Counted from the stretch's first letter, positions 28,203-36,614 are shown. The stretch: 37,433 bases of DNA from Candidatus Udaeobacter sp. (GCA_013372845.1 JAALOD010000004.1:1-37433); one strand, 5' to 3'. Notes: generated by a model from the letters alone, not told the origin. A program made the numbers and translations.

Positions 28203-29776
28203 AACGGAAGTGTGCGGTAGCTCCGACAGAGAAACACTTGCCAGGTTCGCAGTGGCTTTCCATAGCGCGATACTTGAATCGTGCCAACGAGCTCCGTTGA
28301 TTGAAAGCCGGCTTTGATATTGTGCGGCACGCGCTGCTTCTCGCCGTCTCGAACGAAGAGCGCGTCGCGCCCAACGAACAAATTGACCCCGTTTTCTTCA
28401 GTATAAACTTCGCCCTCTGGCCGGGGCGCACCCGGCTTTAGCTCGACAAACTCATCGTAGCGCGGCCAAAATGAGAATTGATTCACCATGTCCTGCGACT
28501 CGGGAATGTAAACCGGCGGATGCCCCGGGCCCTCGGCGCGTTTATTGCGGAGGTAAAACGAAATCTCCGAGGCGCGATCGCGGGCATCGGCAATAAGGAA
28601 AAGTTTCTCGCCCAATTTCGTTTCGAGATTATTGCGCATTGTTTCCAGCGCCCCTGTAGCGTTTTTCCAACCGCGCATCCGGTTGCTGGGATCGCTTCGC
28701 TGTAACTTGTATCCAACCACGCGCAGTAAGTCCGTATTGAGCGCCACCATACTCATGGTCAGCCCAATCAATACCGCGACGGCTGCGCCGAGCCGTAGGA
28801 TGGCACTGGTCTCGAGACGGTCCCGCCAATAATAAACTGCCAGCAGTCCAAAACCGACGAAGGCGAGTCCATCCCAATTTGGTGCCGCAGCCTTGTTCAA
28901 GGAAAGAAGCAAATAGAAAAGAAACACGGGCAACCCAAACCACATCAGGAACAGAACCTTGAATTGCTGATTCACTCGCCGCCAGCTTCCAATGACACCC
29001 CACGCTAACGCCAGGAATAGGAATGGAGAATAAGCCAGAAAATGTTCACCAATAAACGAAAGAACTTCGACAGGGTGCAAACCAAAGCCATGCTCGATGC
29101 CTCCGCGCGATTGCAGATGCGCCAGCGTGATCCACGCGTGTTGGGCATTCCATACGATCGGCGGCACCGTGCAGAGAGCGAACATGCCGAGCAATAGATA
29201 AAATCCGGACCGCTTGAATTCGTGCCTGAGCCGGGGCGCCAGGGCCAGCACTAACACAATCGAAACCAGCTCCAGCGCGTTAGTATATTTGGAGAGGAAC
29301 CCGAGGCCGATCAGTAGTCCGGTCAACGGCCAATACCAGGAGAATTGCGGACTTTTTTCCAAAGCAAGCCAGAAAGCGAACATTGCTGCCAACCAGAAAA
29401 AAATCGACAACGCATCAATCGTCATCAGGAAAGCGCCAATGTTAAAAATGGGCGTAACGTTTAACGCGACGACGACCCACAGACCGGCCTTGGCATTGAA
29501 CAATCGGCGCGCGAGATAAAACAAGAGCAGGCTCGTTCCGGCCGCGAGCAAAGGACTGAAAAAGCGCACTCCGAATTCGTTCGCTCCAAAAACCGCAGTA
29601 CTTGCGCGAATAGCAAACGCGATGCCCGGCCCTTTGCTAAAATAGGCTGGAGCCAGACGTTCCGACCACATCCAGTAATGCGCCTCATCAAATTCGAGAT
29701 CGGTCGTTGCCAGCATCGACAATCGAATCACCGTCAGAGCGGCAACGAATAGCCAGACCGCGCGCGTTGTGCTCAT
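28199..29776 (-). CDS. GT39/ArnT-like membrane glycosyltransferase
   Basis: 525 residues with about 10-12 TM helices and then a soluble periplasmic tail. The N-terminus has the DLEFDEAHYWMWSERLAPAYFSKGPG motif of PMT_2/ArnT enzymes, with the acidic DE pair in the first periplasmic loop as catalytic candidate. Uses polyprenyl-phosphate sugars to modify lipid A, glycans or proteins on the periplasmic side. Overlaps its neighbours by four bases each (29773-29776 and 28199-28202). Confidence 0.9.
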   Translation of the reverse strand: MSTTRAVWLFVAALTVIRLSMLATTDLEFDEAHYWMWSERLAPAYFSKGPGIAFAIRASTAVFGANEFGVRFFSPLLAAGTSLLLFYLARRLFNAKAGLWVVVALNVTPIFNIGAFLMTIDALSIFFWLAAMFAFWLALEKSPQFSWYWPLTGLLIGLGFLSKYTNALELVSIVLVLALAPRLRHEFKRSGFYLLLGMFALCTVPPIVWNAQHAWITLAHLQSRGGIEHGFGLHPVEVLSFIGEHFLAYSPFLFLALAWGVIGSWRRVNQQFKVLFLMWFGLPVFLFYLLLSLNKAAAPNWDGLAFVGFGLLAVYYWRDRLETSAILRLGAAVAVLIGLTMSMVALNTDLLRVVGYKLQRSDPSNRMRGWKNATGALETMRNNLETKLGEKLFLIADARDRASEISFYLRNKRAEGPGHPPVYIPESQDMVNQFSFWPRYDEFVELKPGAPRPEGEVYTEENGVNLFVGRDALFVRDGEKQRVPHNIKAGFQSTELVGTIQVSRYGKPLRTWQVFLCRSYRTLPL

Positions 29777-30477
29777 ACCGAGTGTTGCGCCGTGCCGCCG
29801 CCACGGGGCGTAGACTTTGATCGCACCCTGTCACCGGGATTGGCAATCAAACTTGGATGGCGCGCAAAAACCTGCGGCGCCCATTTTCGGCCTGCGCTCC
29901 TCCAAATCAATTCAAACAAGCCGAGCAAGAGCAATGCTTCGCCGCCTGCCAGAAAGAACGTCGCGATCACATCGCTGGGCCAGTGTGCACCCAGATAAAT
30001 TCGCGAATAACCAACAGCTAAGGCGACGAACCAGTAAAGCCAGCCGCCGCGTCGATAAAACAGTGTGCAAAAAACAGCAATCACGCTGTTGGTAGTTACG
30101 TGTCCCGAGGGAAACGATGGTCCCGACCGGTTGCGATCGGACGAATCGGAAAACCGAATGGTCGGTTTCTTAAACAAAGTCAGGAACGCCGGACGCGTCC
30201 GTTGCAACTGTACCATCCGCACATTCTCCACGTGTTTGGGCCGATGGCGATCTACGGCTGATTTTAACAGACCCGTGACCTGAGTCGTGATCAGCAGAGA
30301 CAAGACCAGACAGATGACGAACGCACGCGCTCTAAATCCGCCAAGCAAAAGGGCGCTCACTCCGATTGCGATGAACAACGGTTCCCAAATCGCGCTATCG
30401 CTGAGGACGGCCATGAACAGGTCGAGCGCGGGACTGGTCCATTGTTGATTAATAAGATGAAAAAGAGACTGGTCCAC
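29773..30477 (-). CDS. PAP2-family phosphatase (lipid A/undecaprenyl phosphate type)
   Basis: 234 residues, about six TM helices. The three PAP2 motifs are LKSAVDRHRP (KxxxxxxRP), PSFPSGHVTTN (PSGH) and YSRIYLGAHWPSDV (SRxxxxxHxxxD). First gene of the operon with the GT39 and GT2 transferases; likely dephosphorylates undecaprenyl pyrophosphate or lipid A. Upstream gap contains no clear promoter. Confidence 0.9.
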   Translation of the reverse strand: MDQSLFHLINQQWTSPALDLFMAVLSDSAIWEPLFIAIGVSALLLGGFRARAFVICLVLSLLITTQVTGLLKSAVDRHRPKHVENVRMVQLQRTRPAFLTLFKKPTIRFSDSSDRNRSGPSFPSGHVTTNSVIAVFCTLFYRRGGWLYWFVALAVGYSRIYLGAHWPSDVIATFFLAGGEALLLLGLFELIWRSAGRKWAPQVFARHPSLIANPGDRVRSKSTPRGGGTAQHSV

Positions 30478-30528
30478 GCGATGAAATAGATGGCGCCTAA
30501 GCTTTAATCCCTACCTTGTAATTAACAA

Positions 30529-31317
30529 ATGCTGCACAATGACGAAGCACGAATGACGACTGACGAAACAAGCTCGAATGCTCCAATGACGAATGCACGA
30601 TTAGGGGCTCGCTTTTCGCTATTCCCGTTTCGTCATTCCTTCGACATTCGACGTTCGTCATTCGTCCTTAGTTTGACAGTGGCCGCGTTGTCACTCTTCG
30701 CTGAACCGCCACCGTCAGCCAAAGACATTCTCGCCTCGGTGCGCATGATGGAGTCGCGACAGCAAATCGATCTTCAGGGACAACTTCGTCGAAATGACTT
30801 GGTGGTTCCGTTTCACCTGGTTCAAAACGGACCGCTGATTCGCTATGCATTCGCAAATCCCGATGAAGTTCTACAATTGCGTCTCGGCGAAAACAGTTCG
30901 CGCCTTGATCTTGTGACCGGCGACGGCACCGAGCAATTTGCGGCCTCGAAGCTCAAGGAAGAAATTCGCGGTACCAGCGTGACCTATGAGGACCTGGCAT
31001 TTAAATTTCTCTACTGGCCGAGCGCGCGCGTCTTGGGCGAGGAAAAAGTTCGCACTCGCAATTGCTGGAAATTGCAACTGCGCGCGCCCTCGCGCGAATC
31101 GCAGTATTCCAATCTGCTGCTGTGGATAGACAAGGCGAGCGGCGCGCTGATGCGCATGGAGGGCTACGATTGGGATGCTCAACTGGCCAAGCGTTTCGAA
31201 GTCGTCTCCGCTCAGAAAATAGAAGGCCGCTGGTTTCTAAAACAAATGCGTATCGAGGAACTCCAGCCTGGCACGAACGACGTGCTATCGCGAACGTATC
31301 TCGAGATTAAAAGATAG
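30529..31317 (+). CDS. LolA-like / outer-membrane lipoprotein-sorting family secreted protein
   Basis: 262 residues at most. The mature part (AKDILASVRMMESRQQIDLQ... to ...SRTYLEIKR) is the beta-rich fold of LolA/LolB-like 'outer membrane lipoprotein-sorting' proteins, with LLLWIDKASGALMRMEGYD. The hydrophobic signal segment FVLSLTVAALSLFA is preceded by about 40 residues translated from a GAATGACGAA repeat (RHSFDIRRSSF). The true start may be the ATG at 30586, or a TTG/GTG at about 30672/30678, or the repeat may now supply it. Possible role: carrying a lipid or lipoprotein across the periplasm. Confidence 0.7.
   Translation: MLHNDEARMTTDETSSNAPMTNARLGARFSLFPFRHSFDIRRSSFVLSLTVAALSLFAEPPPSAKDILASVRMMESRQQIDLQGQLRRNDLVVPFHLVQNGPLIRYAFANPDEVLQLRLGENSSRLDLVTGDGTEQFAASKLKEEIRGTSVTYEDLAFKFLYWPSARVLGEEKVRTRNCWKLQLRAPSRESQYSNLLLWIDKASGALMRMEGYDWDAQLAKRFEVVSAQKIEGRWFLKQMRIEELQPGTNDVLSRTYLEIKR
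30537..30667. repeat. GAATGACGAA-family inverted repeat, copy 2
   Basis: Left arm with AATGACGAAGCACGAATGAC, right arm with TTCGTCATTCCTTCG and TTCGTCATTCGTCCT. It overlaps the 5' end of the LolA-like gene and is the DNA behind its odd N-terminal residues. Confidence 0.75.
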
Positions 31318-31386
31318 GGCACGCCGGGCCATGCGAGTCCGTCGTGGCCCAATGCCACTCATTGATGGATATGACTCATTTGATCC

Positions 31387-31431
31387 AAAAAAAATCGGGA
31401 GAGCCGCGCACAAAGCGCGTTCTCTCCCGAT
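31387..31431 (-). terminator. Rho-independent terminator of the RRM gene
   Basis: Arms ATCGGGAGAG (31394-31403) and CTCTCCCGAT (31422-31431), with an inner CGCGC/GCGCG stem, followed on the minus strand by eight T. Stands 17 bases after the RNA-binding-protein stop. The clearest terminator in the window. Confidence 0.92.
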
Positions 31432-31447
31432 CAGATAATTCCGGTTG

Positions 31448-31939
31448 TCAGCGCGCGCGATGCTCGCCGGATTTGGCGCCGCTCACTACCAACCTGCGGC
31501 CGAGAAATTCCTTATCGTGCAATTCTTCCACGGCGCGCCTCGCTTCCTCGACGGTTTGCATCTGCACAAAGGCAAACCCTTTTGAGCGCTGGTTATGGCG
31601 ATAGCTTACGACCTCCGCATTTTGAACGTGTCCGACTCCGTTGAACAATTCAAACAGATCGCTCTCGGTTGCGTCGAAAGACAAGTTACCGACGTACAGG
31701 CGCGGTGAAGTAACTTCAATCCGTTCAGGTTTGCGTGCTGGTCGCGAAGGTTGCGCGCCATTGCGCGGGGTTGCTTCCGCCTTCGTTGTGCCATTTCCAA
31801 AAAATGCGGCAATCCGCTGCCAGAACGTCTTTTTTTGCTCCTTCGCTTCTTCTCGCTGACGACGCGCGTGGCCGCTGCCCCGGCGTCGGGAGCCGCCGCG
31901 CGAGCGGGGCGGGCGTCTCCCAGTTGAATAAGAGTTCAT
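31448..31939 (-). CDS. RRM-type RNA-binding protein with basic N-terminus
   Basis: 163 residues starting at 31939 (MNSYSTGRRPPRSRGG) with AAGGAT upstream. The first 45 residues are rich in Arg/Gly/Ser; a linker follows; residues 75-155 form one RRM with RNP2 LYVGNL and RNP1 KGFAFVQM. Bacterial single-RRM proteins of this sort are often cold- or stress-regulated RNA chaperones. Strong terminator downstream. The long leader 31940-32269 might hold regulatory RNA structure. Confidence 0.88.
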   Translation of the reverse strand: MNSYSTGRRPPRSRGGSRRRGSGHARRQREEAKEQKKTFWQRIAAFFGNGTTKAEATPRNGAQPSRPARKPERIEVTSPRLYVGNLSFDATESDLFELFNGVGHVQNAEVVSYRHNQRSKGFAFVQMQTVEEARRAVEELHDKEFLGRRLVVSGAKSGEHRAR

Positions 31940-32364
31940 GTTGATCCTTACGTTTAGTCCAATTATTGAATTGGCGGAGCGCATCGAGCGATGCACCGTC
32001 CGCAGCGCGCCAATCATCCAGAGCCCATTCAAACAAGGCACTCTGCGACGCCGTTGGAAACTCCGCCTCGTCGAGCCGGGATTGGACTTGTCTTACTGCG
32101 CGAGCCTGCGAACTCAACCAACGAAGCAGCCAAGGCGCAAAACTCCGCACCGTGGTATCGAAAAATCTGAATCGTCGTAGAAAACGGAGGCTCGGAAAAC
32201 CGAACAAGAATCCCGACATCTCGCGGGATTATGGCCTGCTTCGGGCGGGTTTGCAAGCGGGGATTAGAAATGACGAAGCACGAATGTCGAATGCCAAAGG
32301 AATGACGAATTACGAAATTTGCCCAGCGAGATCGATATCTCTTTCATGTTCCTTCAAGCATTCG
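31940..32364. other. Gap between the RRM gene and the sulfotransferase gene
   Basis: Contains a GAATGACGAA repeat (32270-32382) and about 330 bases of leader. On the minus strand from 32219 an open frame of 164 codons runs into the RRM gene in another frame. Its first ~90 residues (SRLDEAEFPTASQSALFEWA, LDDWRAADGASLDALRQFNN) have a protein-like look but no ribosome binding site and no family that I know, so it is left uncalled. Confidence 0.5.
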
Positions 32365-32382
32365 TCATTTGGATTTCGACAT
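32270..32382. repeat. GAATGACGAA-family inverted repeat, copy 3
   Basis: AAATGACGAAGCACGAATG on the left, GCATTCGTCATTTGGATTTC on the right. The right arm contains the TGA stop of the sulfotransferase gene (on minus, CCAAATGACGAATG), so the last residues MSKSK come from the repeat. Confidence 0.75.
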
Positions 32383-33426
32383 TGCGTCGCGGATCGAGTA
32401 GAGCCGCGACTTCGCATACTCCCGGGGGCGTTCACCGCGAATCGGACGCACAAATGATCGCAGCTCGCGTCCTTGTAGTCTTGGCTCGTAGCCGAATTCC
32501 GGCATGAGATCGCGGCAGTGCCATTCTACCCATCCGATTTCGTCTTCGGACAGTTCCCGCTGCCAGCGCGTTGCCGGTTCTGGACTGATCTGTGAAAAGT
32601 TGATGCGCGCCGCTGAGTTACCGCTCCAAAACCGGCCCACCTTTGTCGGTGTAAGCACCGTTTCCGGATCGAAATTGATCTCGAGGTAGGCGCAAACCTT
32701 TTCCATTGTCCTGGCCGGTTCGCAGACCAATTGCTCATACGGCACTACAAAACCCGGAATTTCACCATCGCGCACACGCCGCGCCAGTGCGGCGGCGACC
32801 AGCCAGTGGGCGATCACGTAATAAGTTGAAAACCTTCCTGTTTGCCTTGTTTTCTCCAGCGCGATTTGCGCTGCAAGAATGGCACGCGGATCGCGCATTG
32901 TGACGAGAATTTTCGCGTGCGGAAAACGCCGCAGAATTTCTGAAATGTGATTGCGATTAGCCGGGGTTTTTTCCACCCACCGCCCGATGGAGTCGAGCGG
33001 ACGTTCCAGCGTTGCCGCGTACGCTTTGACCATTAGCACGAGCAGATCTTCCTGCGCGTTGGCAGAATCGAATGCCGCCCGCCCGAACGTCTCCAGAAAT
33101 TTCTCGCTCGGAAACGTCGCATAGCTTCGTTTACCCCATTTGCATGGCCCGCCGAAGAGCACATTCGACAGCGATTGTTTGGTCAGATAATCAAACTGCG
33201 CGCGACGACCGCGCGACGCATATTTCGTAAGAACGGTAGGGAAATACGCAGTTTCTTCCGGCAACACGAGTAACTCCAGATGATTATCCAGCAACGCCAC
33301 CAAAAGCGTGGTGCCCGATTTCGCCTGGCCCGCGATAAAACAGGCGCGTTGATCGAATGGCAGAGCGTCCATGGACATCAATCGGTGAACGAATTCATCG
33401 CAACCCAATAATCTTTCGCGCGTCAT
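32365..33426 (-). CDS. Sulfotransferase-family protein
   Basis: 353 residues. The PAPS 5'-phosphosulfate-binding loop is CFIAGQAKSGTTLLVALLDN and the 3'-phosphate motif is ILVTMRDPRAILAAQ. Also WVEKTPANRNHISEIL. Transfers sulfate from PAPS to a carbohydrate, protein or lipid acceptor that the sequence does not reveal. The first ATG (33426) lies in a repeat (GGGATGACG); ATGs 16 or 18 codons on (MSMDALPFDQRACF) are an alternative start. Downstream of the epimerase on the same strand, suggesting surface polysaccharide work. Confidence 0.85.
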   Translation of the reverse strand: MTRERLLGCDEFVHRLMSMDALPFDQRACFIAGQAKSGTTLLVALLDNHLELLVLPEETAYFPTVLTKYASRGRRAQFDYLTKQSLSNVLFGGPCKWGKRSYATFPSEKFLETFGRAAFDSANAQEDLLVLMVKAYAATLERPLDSIGRWVEKTPANRNHISEILRRFPHAKILVTMRDPRAILAAQIALEKTRQTGRFSTYYVIAHWLVAAALARRVRDGEIPGFVVPYEQLVCEPARTMEKVCAYLEINFDPETVLTPTKVGRFWSGNSAARINFSQISPEPATRWQRELSEDEIGWVEWHCRDLMPEFGYEPRLQGRELRSFVRPIRGERPREYAKSRLYSIRDAMSKSK

Positions 33427-33536
33427 CCCGAGCGGAGCGAGGGACCTCGCACTCGCTGGTGGTGAGTCGCAACCTATCCAGCGTGATCATCCGCGCAATT
33501 GAGGGGTCCTTCACTTCGTTCACGATGACGAGGCGT
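33421..33536. repeat. GTCATCCCGAGCGGAGCGAGGG-family inverted repeat
   Basis: CGTCATCCCGAGCGGAGCG at one end and GGGTCCTTCACTTCGTTCAC with GATGACG at the other, about 115 bp apart. Fills the whole gap between the epimerase stop and the sulfotransferase start. Confidence 0.65.
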
Positions 33537-34484
33537 TCACTTCGTGGGCTTCAGAAACCAATCGACGAATTTCGACAGACCTTGGCCGAACTTGGTGGTT
33601 GGATTGTAACCGAGCAGTTTTCTCGCTTTGGAAATATCCGCGCAAGTCAGGGGCATGTCGCCTGGTTGCTCCGGCAACTGGTTAATTTTCGCTTTTTTCC
33701 CGAGCGCGTTTTCGATTGCAACGATCAAGTCTTTCAACCGAATCGTCTCGCTCTCACCCAAGTTAAAGATATCGAACCGCGGCCCTTCGTACTGGAGCGC
33801 GGCCATCGTTCCCTGAATTACATCATCAATGTAAGTATAATCGCGGCGTGTGGTGCCGTCGCCAAATTGCTCGATTGGCTGCCCTGCTTGAATGCGCCGG
33901 GTGAATTGATGAATCGCCAGATCGGGCCGTTGCCGCGGACCGTACACAGTGAAATAACGGAGCGCCACTACGCGCAACTGATAAAGGTGTGAGTACGTCG
34001 AGCAAAGAAATTCACCGGCAATTTTCGTCGCGGCATAAGGACTGAGCGTCTGAGTCAGATGTTGATCTTCAGAAAAGGGCACGATCTTTGAGGCGCCGTA
34101 AACCGACGAGCTGGAGGCAAAGATAAATTTTTTAACGCCCGTCACACGCGCGGCTTCGAGCAAATGCAATGTGCCAGTGACATTGGTGTCGTAGTACAGC
34201 TGTGGATGCTGAATTGATGGTCGAACGCCAGCGCGAGCGGCCAAATGCACAATCACCTCAAATTTTTCGCGATGAAACAGATTCCGCACTGACGTGTCAT
34301 CTCGGAGGTCGACGCGGTGAACGGCCACATCTTTGGCGAAACCGGCGATGTTTGCATGCTTGATTCGCGGATCGTAAAAATCGTTAAAGTCATCGAGGAT
34401 GGCGACCATATGCCCGGCCGCGAGCAATCGTTCAAGGAGATGGGAGCCGATGAAACCCGCCCCGCCAGTGACCAGAATTCGCAT
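33537..34484 (-). CDS. NAD-dependent nucleotide-sugar epimerase (UDP-glucuronate 4-epimerase-like)
   Basis: Extended SDR, 315 residues. NAD motif TGGAGFIGSHLLERL (GxxGxxG), active-site SPYAATK (YxxxK) with preceding ASSSSVYG, and family-typical LRYFTVYGPRQRPDLAI and DGTTRRDYTYIDDV. The PRQRPDLAIHQF stretch favours the UDP-glucuronate/galacturonate 4-epimerase group over GalE. Supplies uronic sugars for surface glycans; paired with the sulfotransferase. Confidence 0.9.
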   Translation of the reverse strand: MRILVTGGAGFIGSHLLERLLAAGHMVAILDDFNDFYDPRIKHANIAGFAKDVAVHRVDLRDDTSVRNLFHREKFEVIVHLAARAGVRPSIQHPQLYYDTNVTGTLHLLEAARVTGVKKFIFASSSSVYGASKIVPFSEDQHLTQTLSPYAATKIAGEFLCSTYSHLYQLRVVALRYFTVYGPRQRPDLAIHQFTRRIQAGQPIEQFGDGTTRRDYTYIDDVIQGTMAALQYEGPRFDIFNLGESETIRLKDLIVAIENALGKKAKINQLPEQPGDMPLTCADISKARKLLGYNPTTKFGQGLSKFVDWFLKPTK

Positions 34485-34550
34485 GGTGCCAGAAGTTCAA
34501 CCACGAAGCACAAGAAGTGCACGAAGAAAATTATGATTGCCTGGCACTCT

Positions 34551-34600
34551 AGGACGTCTGTGTCAGACGCCTGGCGCTTGGTGGAAACGCCCTACAATTC
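34551..34600. repeat. TGTAG-family palindromic repeat, copy near 34.56 kb
   Basis: Repeats exactly the 21 bases found at 22133-22153 (34551-34571) and ends CCCTACAA. Lies between the DUF2752 stop and the epimerase start. Confidence 0.75.
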
Positions 34601-35021
34601 AAAAATTGCGCCAGTGCATCAGCAGATAAATCCAGTTTAACACCAGCGCCGAGATGACCGCGCCGCGCACAAATGTTTTCGCCGTTTGATTATAAAAACA
34701 GATCCGCAAACGCGGCCCGCGCGTTGCGAGCGTCGCAAACGCGTAGAGATCAAAGGCTGTCAGACCGCAGAGTGCCGTGAACACAAGAGGGTTCCATTTC
34801 AATGCAGTGAGGAAGTGAGCGTGAAAAAATTGAATCCCGCATCGCGTCATGCCGCATGTGACGCATGGCAAACTAGTAATCTCATGAAACATGCAGCGCG
34901 GCCATGGCAAACCAATTGTCAGCCAGGTTGCCGCCAGACCCAGCGATGCAAGCGAGACGCTTAGCCAGATTAACTCGTGATCGATCTCACCTGGGGAAAG
35001 GCGCCGGACGCGAAGTCGCAT
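34599..35021 (-). CDS. DUF2752 membrane protein
   Basis: 140 residues, three TM helices. The PRCMFHEITSLPCVTCGMTR stretch is the DUF2752 signature (C...TG.PCPGCG.TR) with Cys pairs before a helix. Function unknown; often next to YIP1/GYF_2 proteins in Verrucomicrobia and Bacteroidota, as here. Starts 12 bases after the stop of that neighbour. Confidence 0.85.
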   Translation of the reverse strand: MRLRVRRLSPGEIDHELIWLSVSLASLGLAATWLTIGLPWPRCMFHEITSLPCVTCGMTRCGIQFFHAHFLTALKWNPLVFTALCGLTAFDLYAFATLATRGPRLRICFYNQTAKTFVRGAVISALVLNWIYLLMHWRNF

Positions 35022-35033
35022 TTTGACCGGAAG

Positions 35034-35894
35034 TCAATGGTGTGACGCGCTCCAAGCGCCCAATCCACCGAGCATCAGCCCAACGAGCAGCATGCCGCCG
35101 CAGCAAACAATTAGCGGCAGGAAAACGGCAAGAACAGCGCGGCCGGTGTCGGTATCATGCGCGCGCGCCAATCCGATGCAGCTGCAAACGAGCGCCCAAA
35201 CGCCAGAGATCAGTCCGCCACAAATCGGGATCATCTGCAAAGGACCGGCGGAACCTTGAGAGAAAGCGAGAACGCGGAAAGTGGTTTCAAACGATTGATT
35301 CGCGCCACCGACGATCATCAAACAGAGATGCACGATCGCGCTGCCGATGAACAGTCCGATTACGACGAACAACGGTATCAGAACGATAAATGCGGCGGAA
35401 CCAGCGCCCATGCCGGCCATCGCACCGAACATATCGTGACGATCGGCGAAGAAACCGACGGACTGCAGTCCCATCGAGAATAGAAGCGAAACGATGCCGC
35501 CAAGACATCCACCGATGAGCGCGTAAATGAGCGGCTCGCCTAAACCGCCTTCGCGTTTCATCACTGCGAATGCTTCGCCCGGTTTTGTGAGCACCATCAC
35601 CAGGGTTTCGACGAACGCGTTGAAAAAGCCACGCTCTTGCCGGTGCTCCCACGGCAGACCGCTGCGCGGGGCGGCAGCTTCTGAGGTCGCGGCTGCGCTG
35701 ATCTGCGCAGGCGGCGCACCAGGCGCCCCCGCCCCAAACTCTGTAAACTGCGAAAGCGGCTGCCAGTTTGCCATTCCTTCGCGCCACCCGATGTCCGTGG
35801 CAACGAAACGGCCAGTGCGCAGACCTTCGCGAACTTCCTCTTCGGAAAATGCGCCCAAACTTGTTGCGCCCCGATTAACATGAATCATCGCCAT
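35034..35894 (-). CDS. GYF_2-YIP1 membrane protein
   Basis: 286 residues. Residues 1-55 form a GYF_2-like domain (IHVNRGATSLGAFSEEEVRE, GLRTGRFVATDIGWREGM and NWQPLSQF), then an Ala/Pro linker, then a YIP1-type domain with five hydrophobic segments from about 90 (VMVLTKPGEAFAVMK; LIYALIGGCLGGIVSLLFSM and others). Unknown role, likely membrane organisation or stress. Probably co-transcribed with DUF2752. Confidence 0.85.
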   Translation of the reverse strand: MAMIHVNRGATSLGAFSEEEVREGLRTGRFVATDIGWREGMANWQPLSQFTEFGAGAPGAPPAQISAAATSEAAAPRSGLPWEHRQERGFFNAFVETLVMVLTKPGEAFAVMKREGGLGEPLIYALIGGCLGGIVSLLFSMGLQSVGFFADRHDMFGAMAGMGAGSAAFIVLIPLFVVIGLFIGSAIVHLCLMIVGGANQSFETTFRVLAFSQGSAGPLQMIPICGGLISGVWALVCSCIGLARAHDTDTGRAVLAVFLPLIVCCGGMLLVGLMLGGLGAWSASHH

Positions 35895-35929
35895 AATGCG
35901 CTCGTTCTAATCAGAGGCAGAGGGAAGCA

Positions 35930-35992
35930 CAAGGTTAAATGGTTACAAGGGTTACAAAGGTAGTCCTTTTAACTCTTGTAACATTTAACCTT
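35930..35992. repeat. GTTACAAG/CTTGTAAC hairpin
   Basis: ACAAGGTTAAATGGTTACAA pairs with TTGTAACATTTAACCTTGT (one base difference). Stable, AT-rich hairpin. The TAA of its GGTTAAATG arm is the stop codon of the DNA glycosylase gene on the minus strand. One arm recurs at 20522-20552. Confidence 0.75.
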
Positions 35993-36614
35993 GTGACTCG
36001 TTCGGCGTATCCAGCGCTCGCCAGAAATACCAGGCGGCCACTGAGCGGTATGGACGCCATTTTTCACCGAACTTCATGAGCTGTTTTGGAGTGGGAAGTT
36101 TTCGGCGTCCGAAAGTTTTCGCGAAACCTTTGCGCACACCGTAATCATCAACGGGCCAGACATCCGGCCGGCCGAGATCGAAAAGGAGAAGCATCTCGAC
36201 TGTCCAGCGGCCGATTCCGCGCACCGCAGTCAGACGCGTAATGATCTCATCGTCGCTCATGCGGATGAGCGCGCGACCAGCTGGCACTGTGCCATCGATT
36301 GTTTTTGCCGCCAGGTCTTTTAACGCGGCAGTTTTCGCGCGAGAAAGACCAGCGGCGCGAAGTTTTTCATCCGGCGTTGCGAGAAGTTGTTCGGGATCCA
36401 GCCATTTTCTTTTCGGATAGAGAGCGCGGACCCGGCCAAAAATAGTGGCAGCGGCCTTGCCGCTCAGTTGCTGGTAAGCGATCGATTCTGCAAGCGCGTC
36501 GAATGGCCGAATTGAAACCGCCGGCGTGATGTTGTAGCGACGCGAGCGTGCAATCAACTCGGCCATTCGAGGATGACTCGATCTCAGAAGCTGATGCGCG
36601 TGTTTGTGGTTCAT
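35985..36614 (-). CDS. DNA-3-methyladenine glycosylase (AlkA-like, HhH-GPD)
   Basis: 209 residues. The helix-hairpin-helix LTAVRGIGRWTVEMLLLFDL is followed by GRPDVWPVDDYGVRKGF, with the catalytic Asp in PVDDYG. AESIAYQQLSGKAAATIFGRV is also family-typical. Excises alkylated bases from DNA. Smaller than E. coli AlkA because the N-terminal beta domain is absent. The C-terminus NESQG and stop come from a repeat. Confidence 0.9.
   Translation of the reverse strand: MNHKHAHQLLRSSHPRMAELIARSRRYNITPAVSIRPFDALAESIAYQQLSGKAAATIFGRVRALYPKRKWLDPEQLLATPDEKLRAAGLSRAKTAALKDLAAKTIDGTVPAGRALIRMSDDEIITRLTAVRGIGRWTVEMLLLFDLGRPDVWPVDDYGVRKGFAKTFGRRKLPTPKQLMKFGEKWRPYRSVAAWYFWRALDTPNESQG

Noticed and set aside
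31725-32219. 164-codon minus-strand frame upstream of and overlapping the RRM gene
   Set aside because: It overlaps the RRM gene by over 200 bases in another frame, has no ribosome binding site and no recognised family. The first ~90 residues look protein-like, so a small or decayed gene is not excluded.
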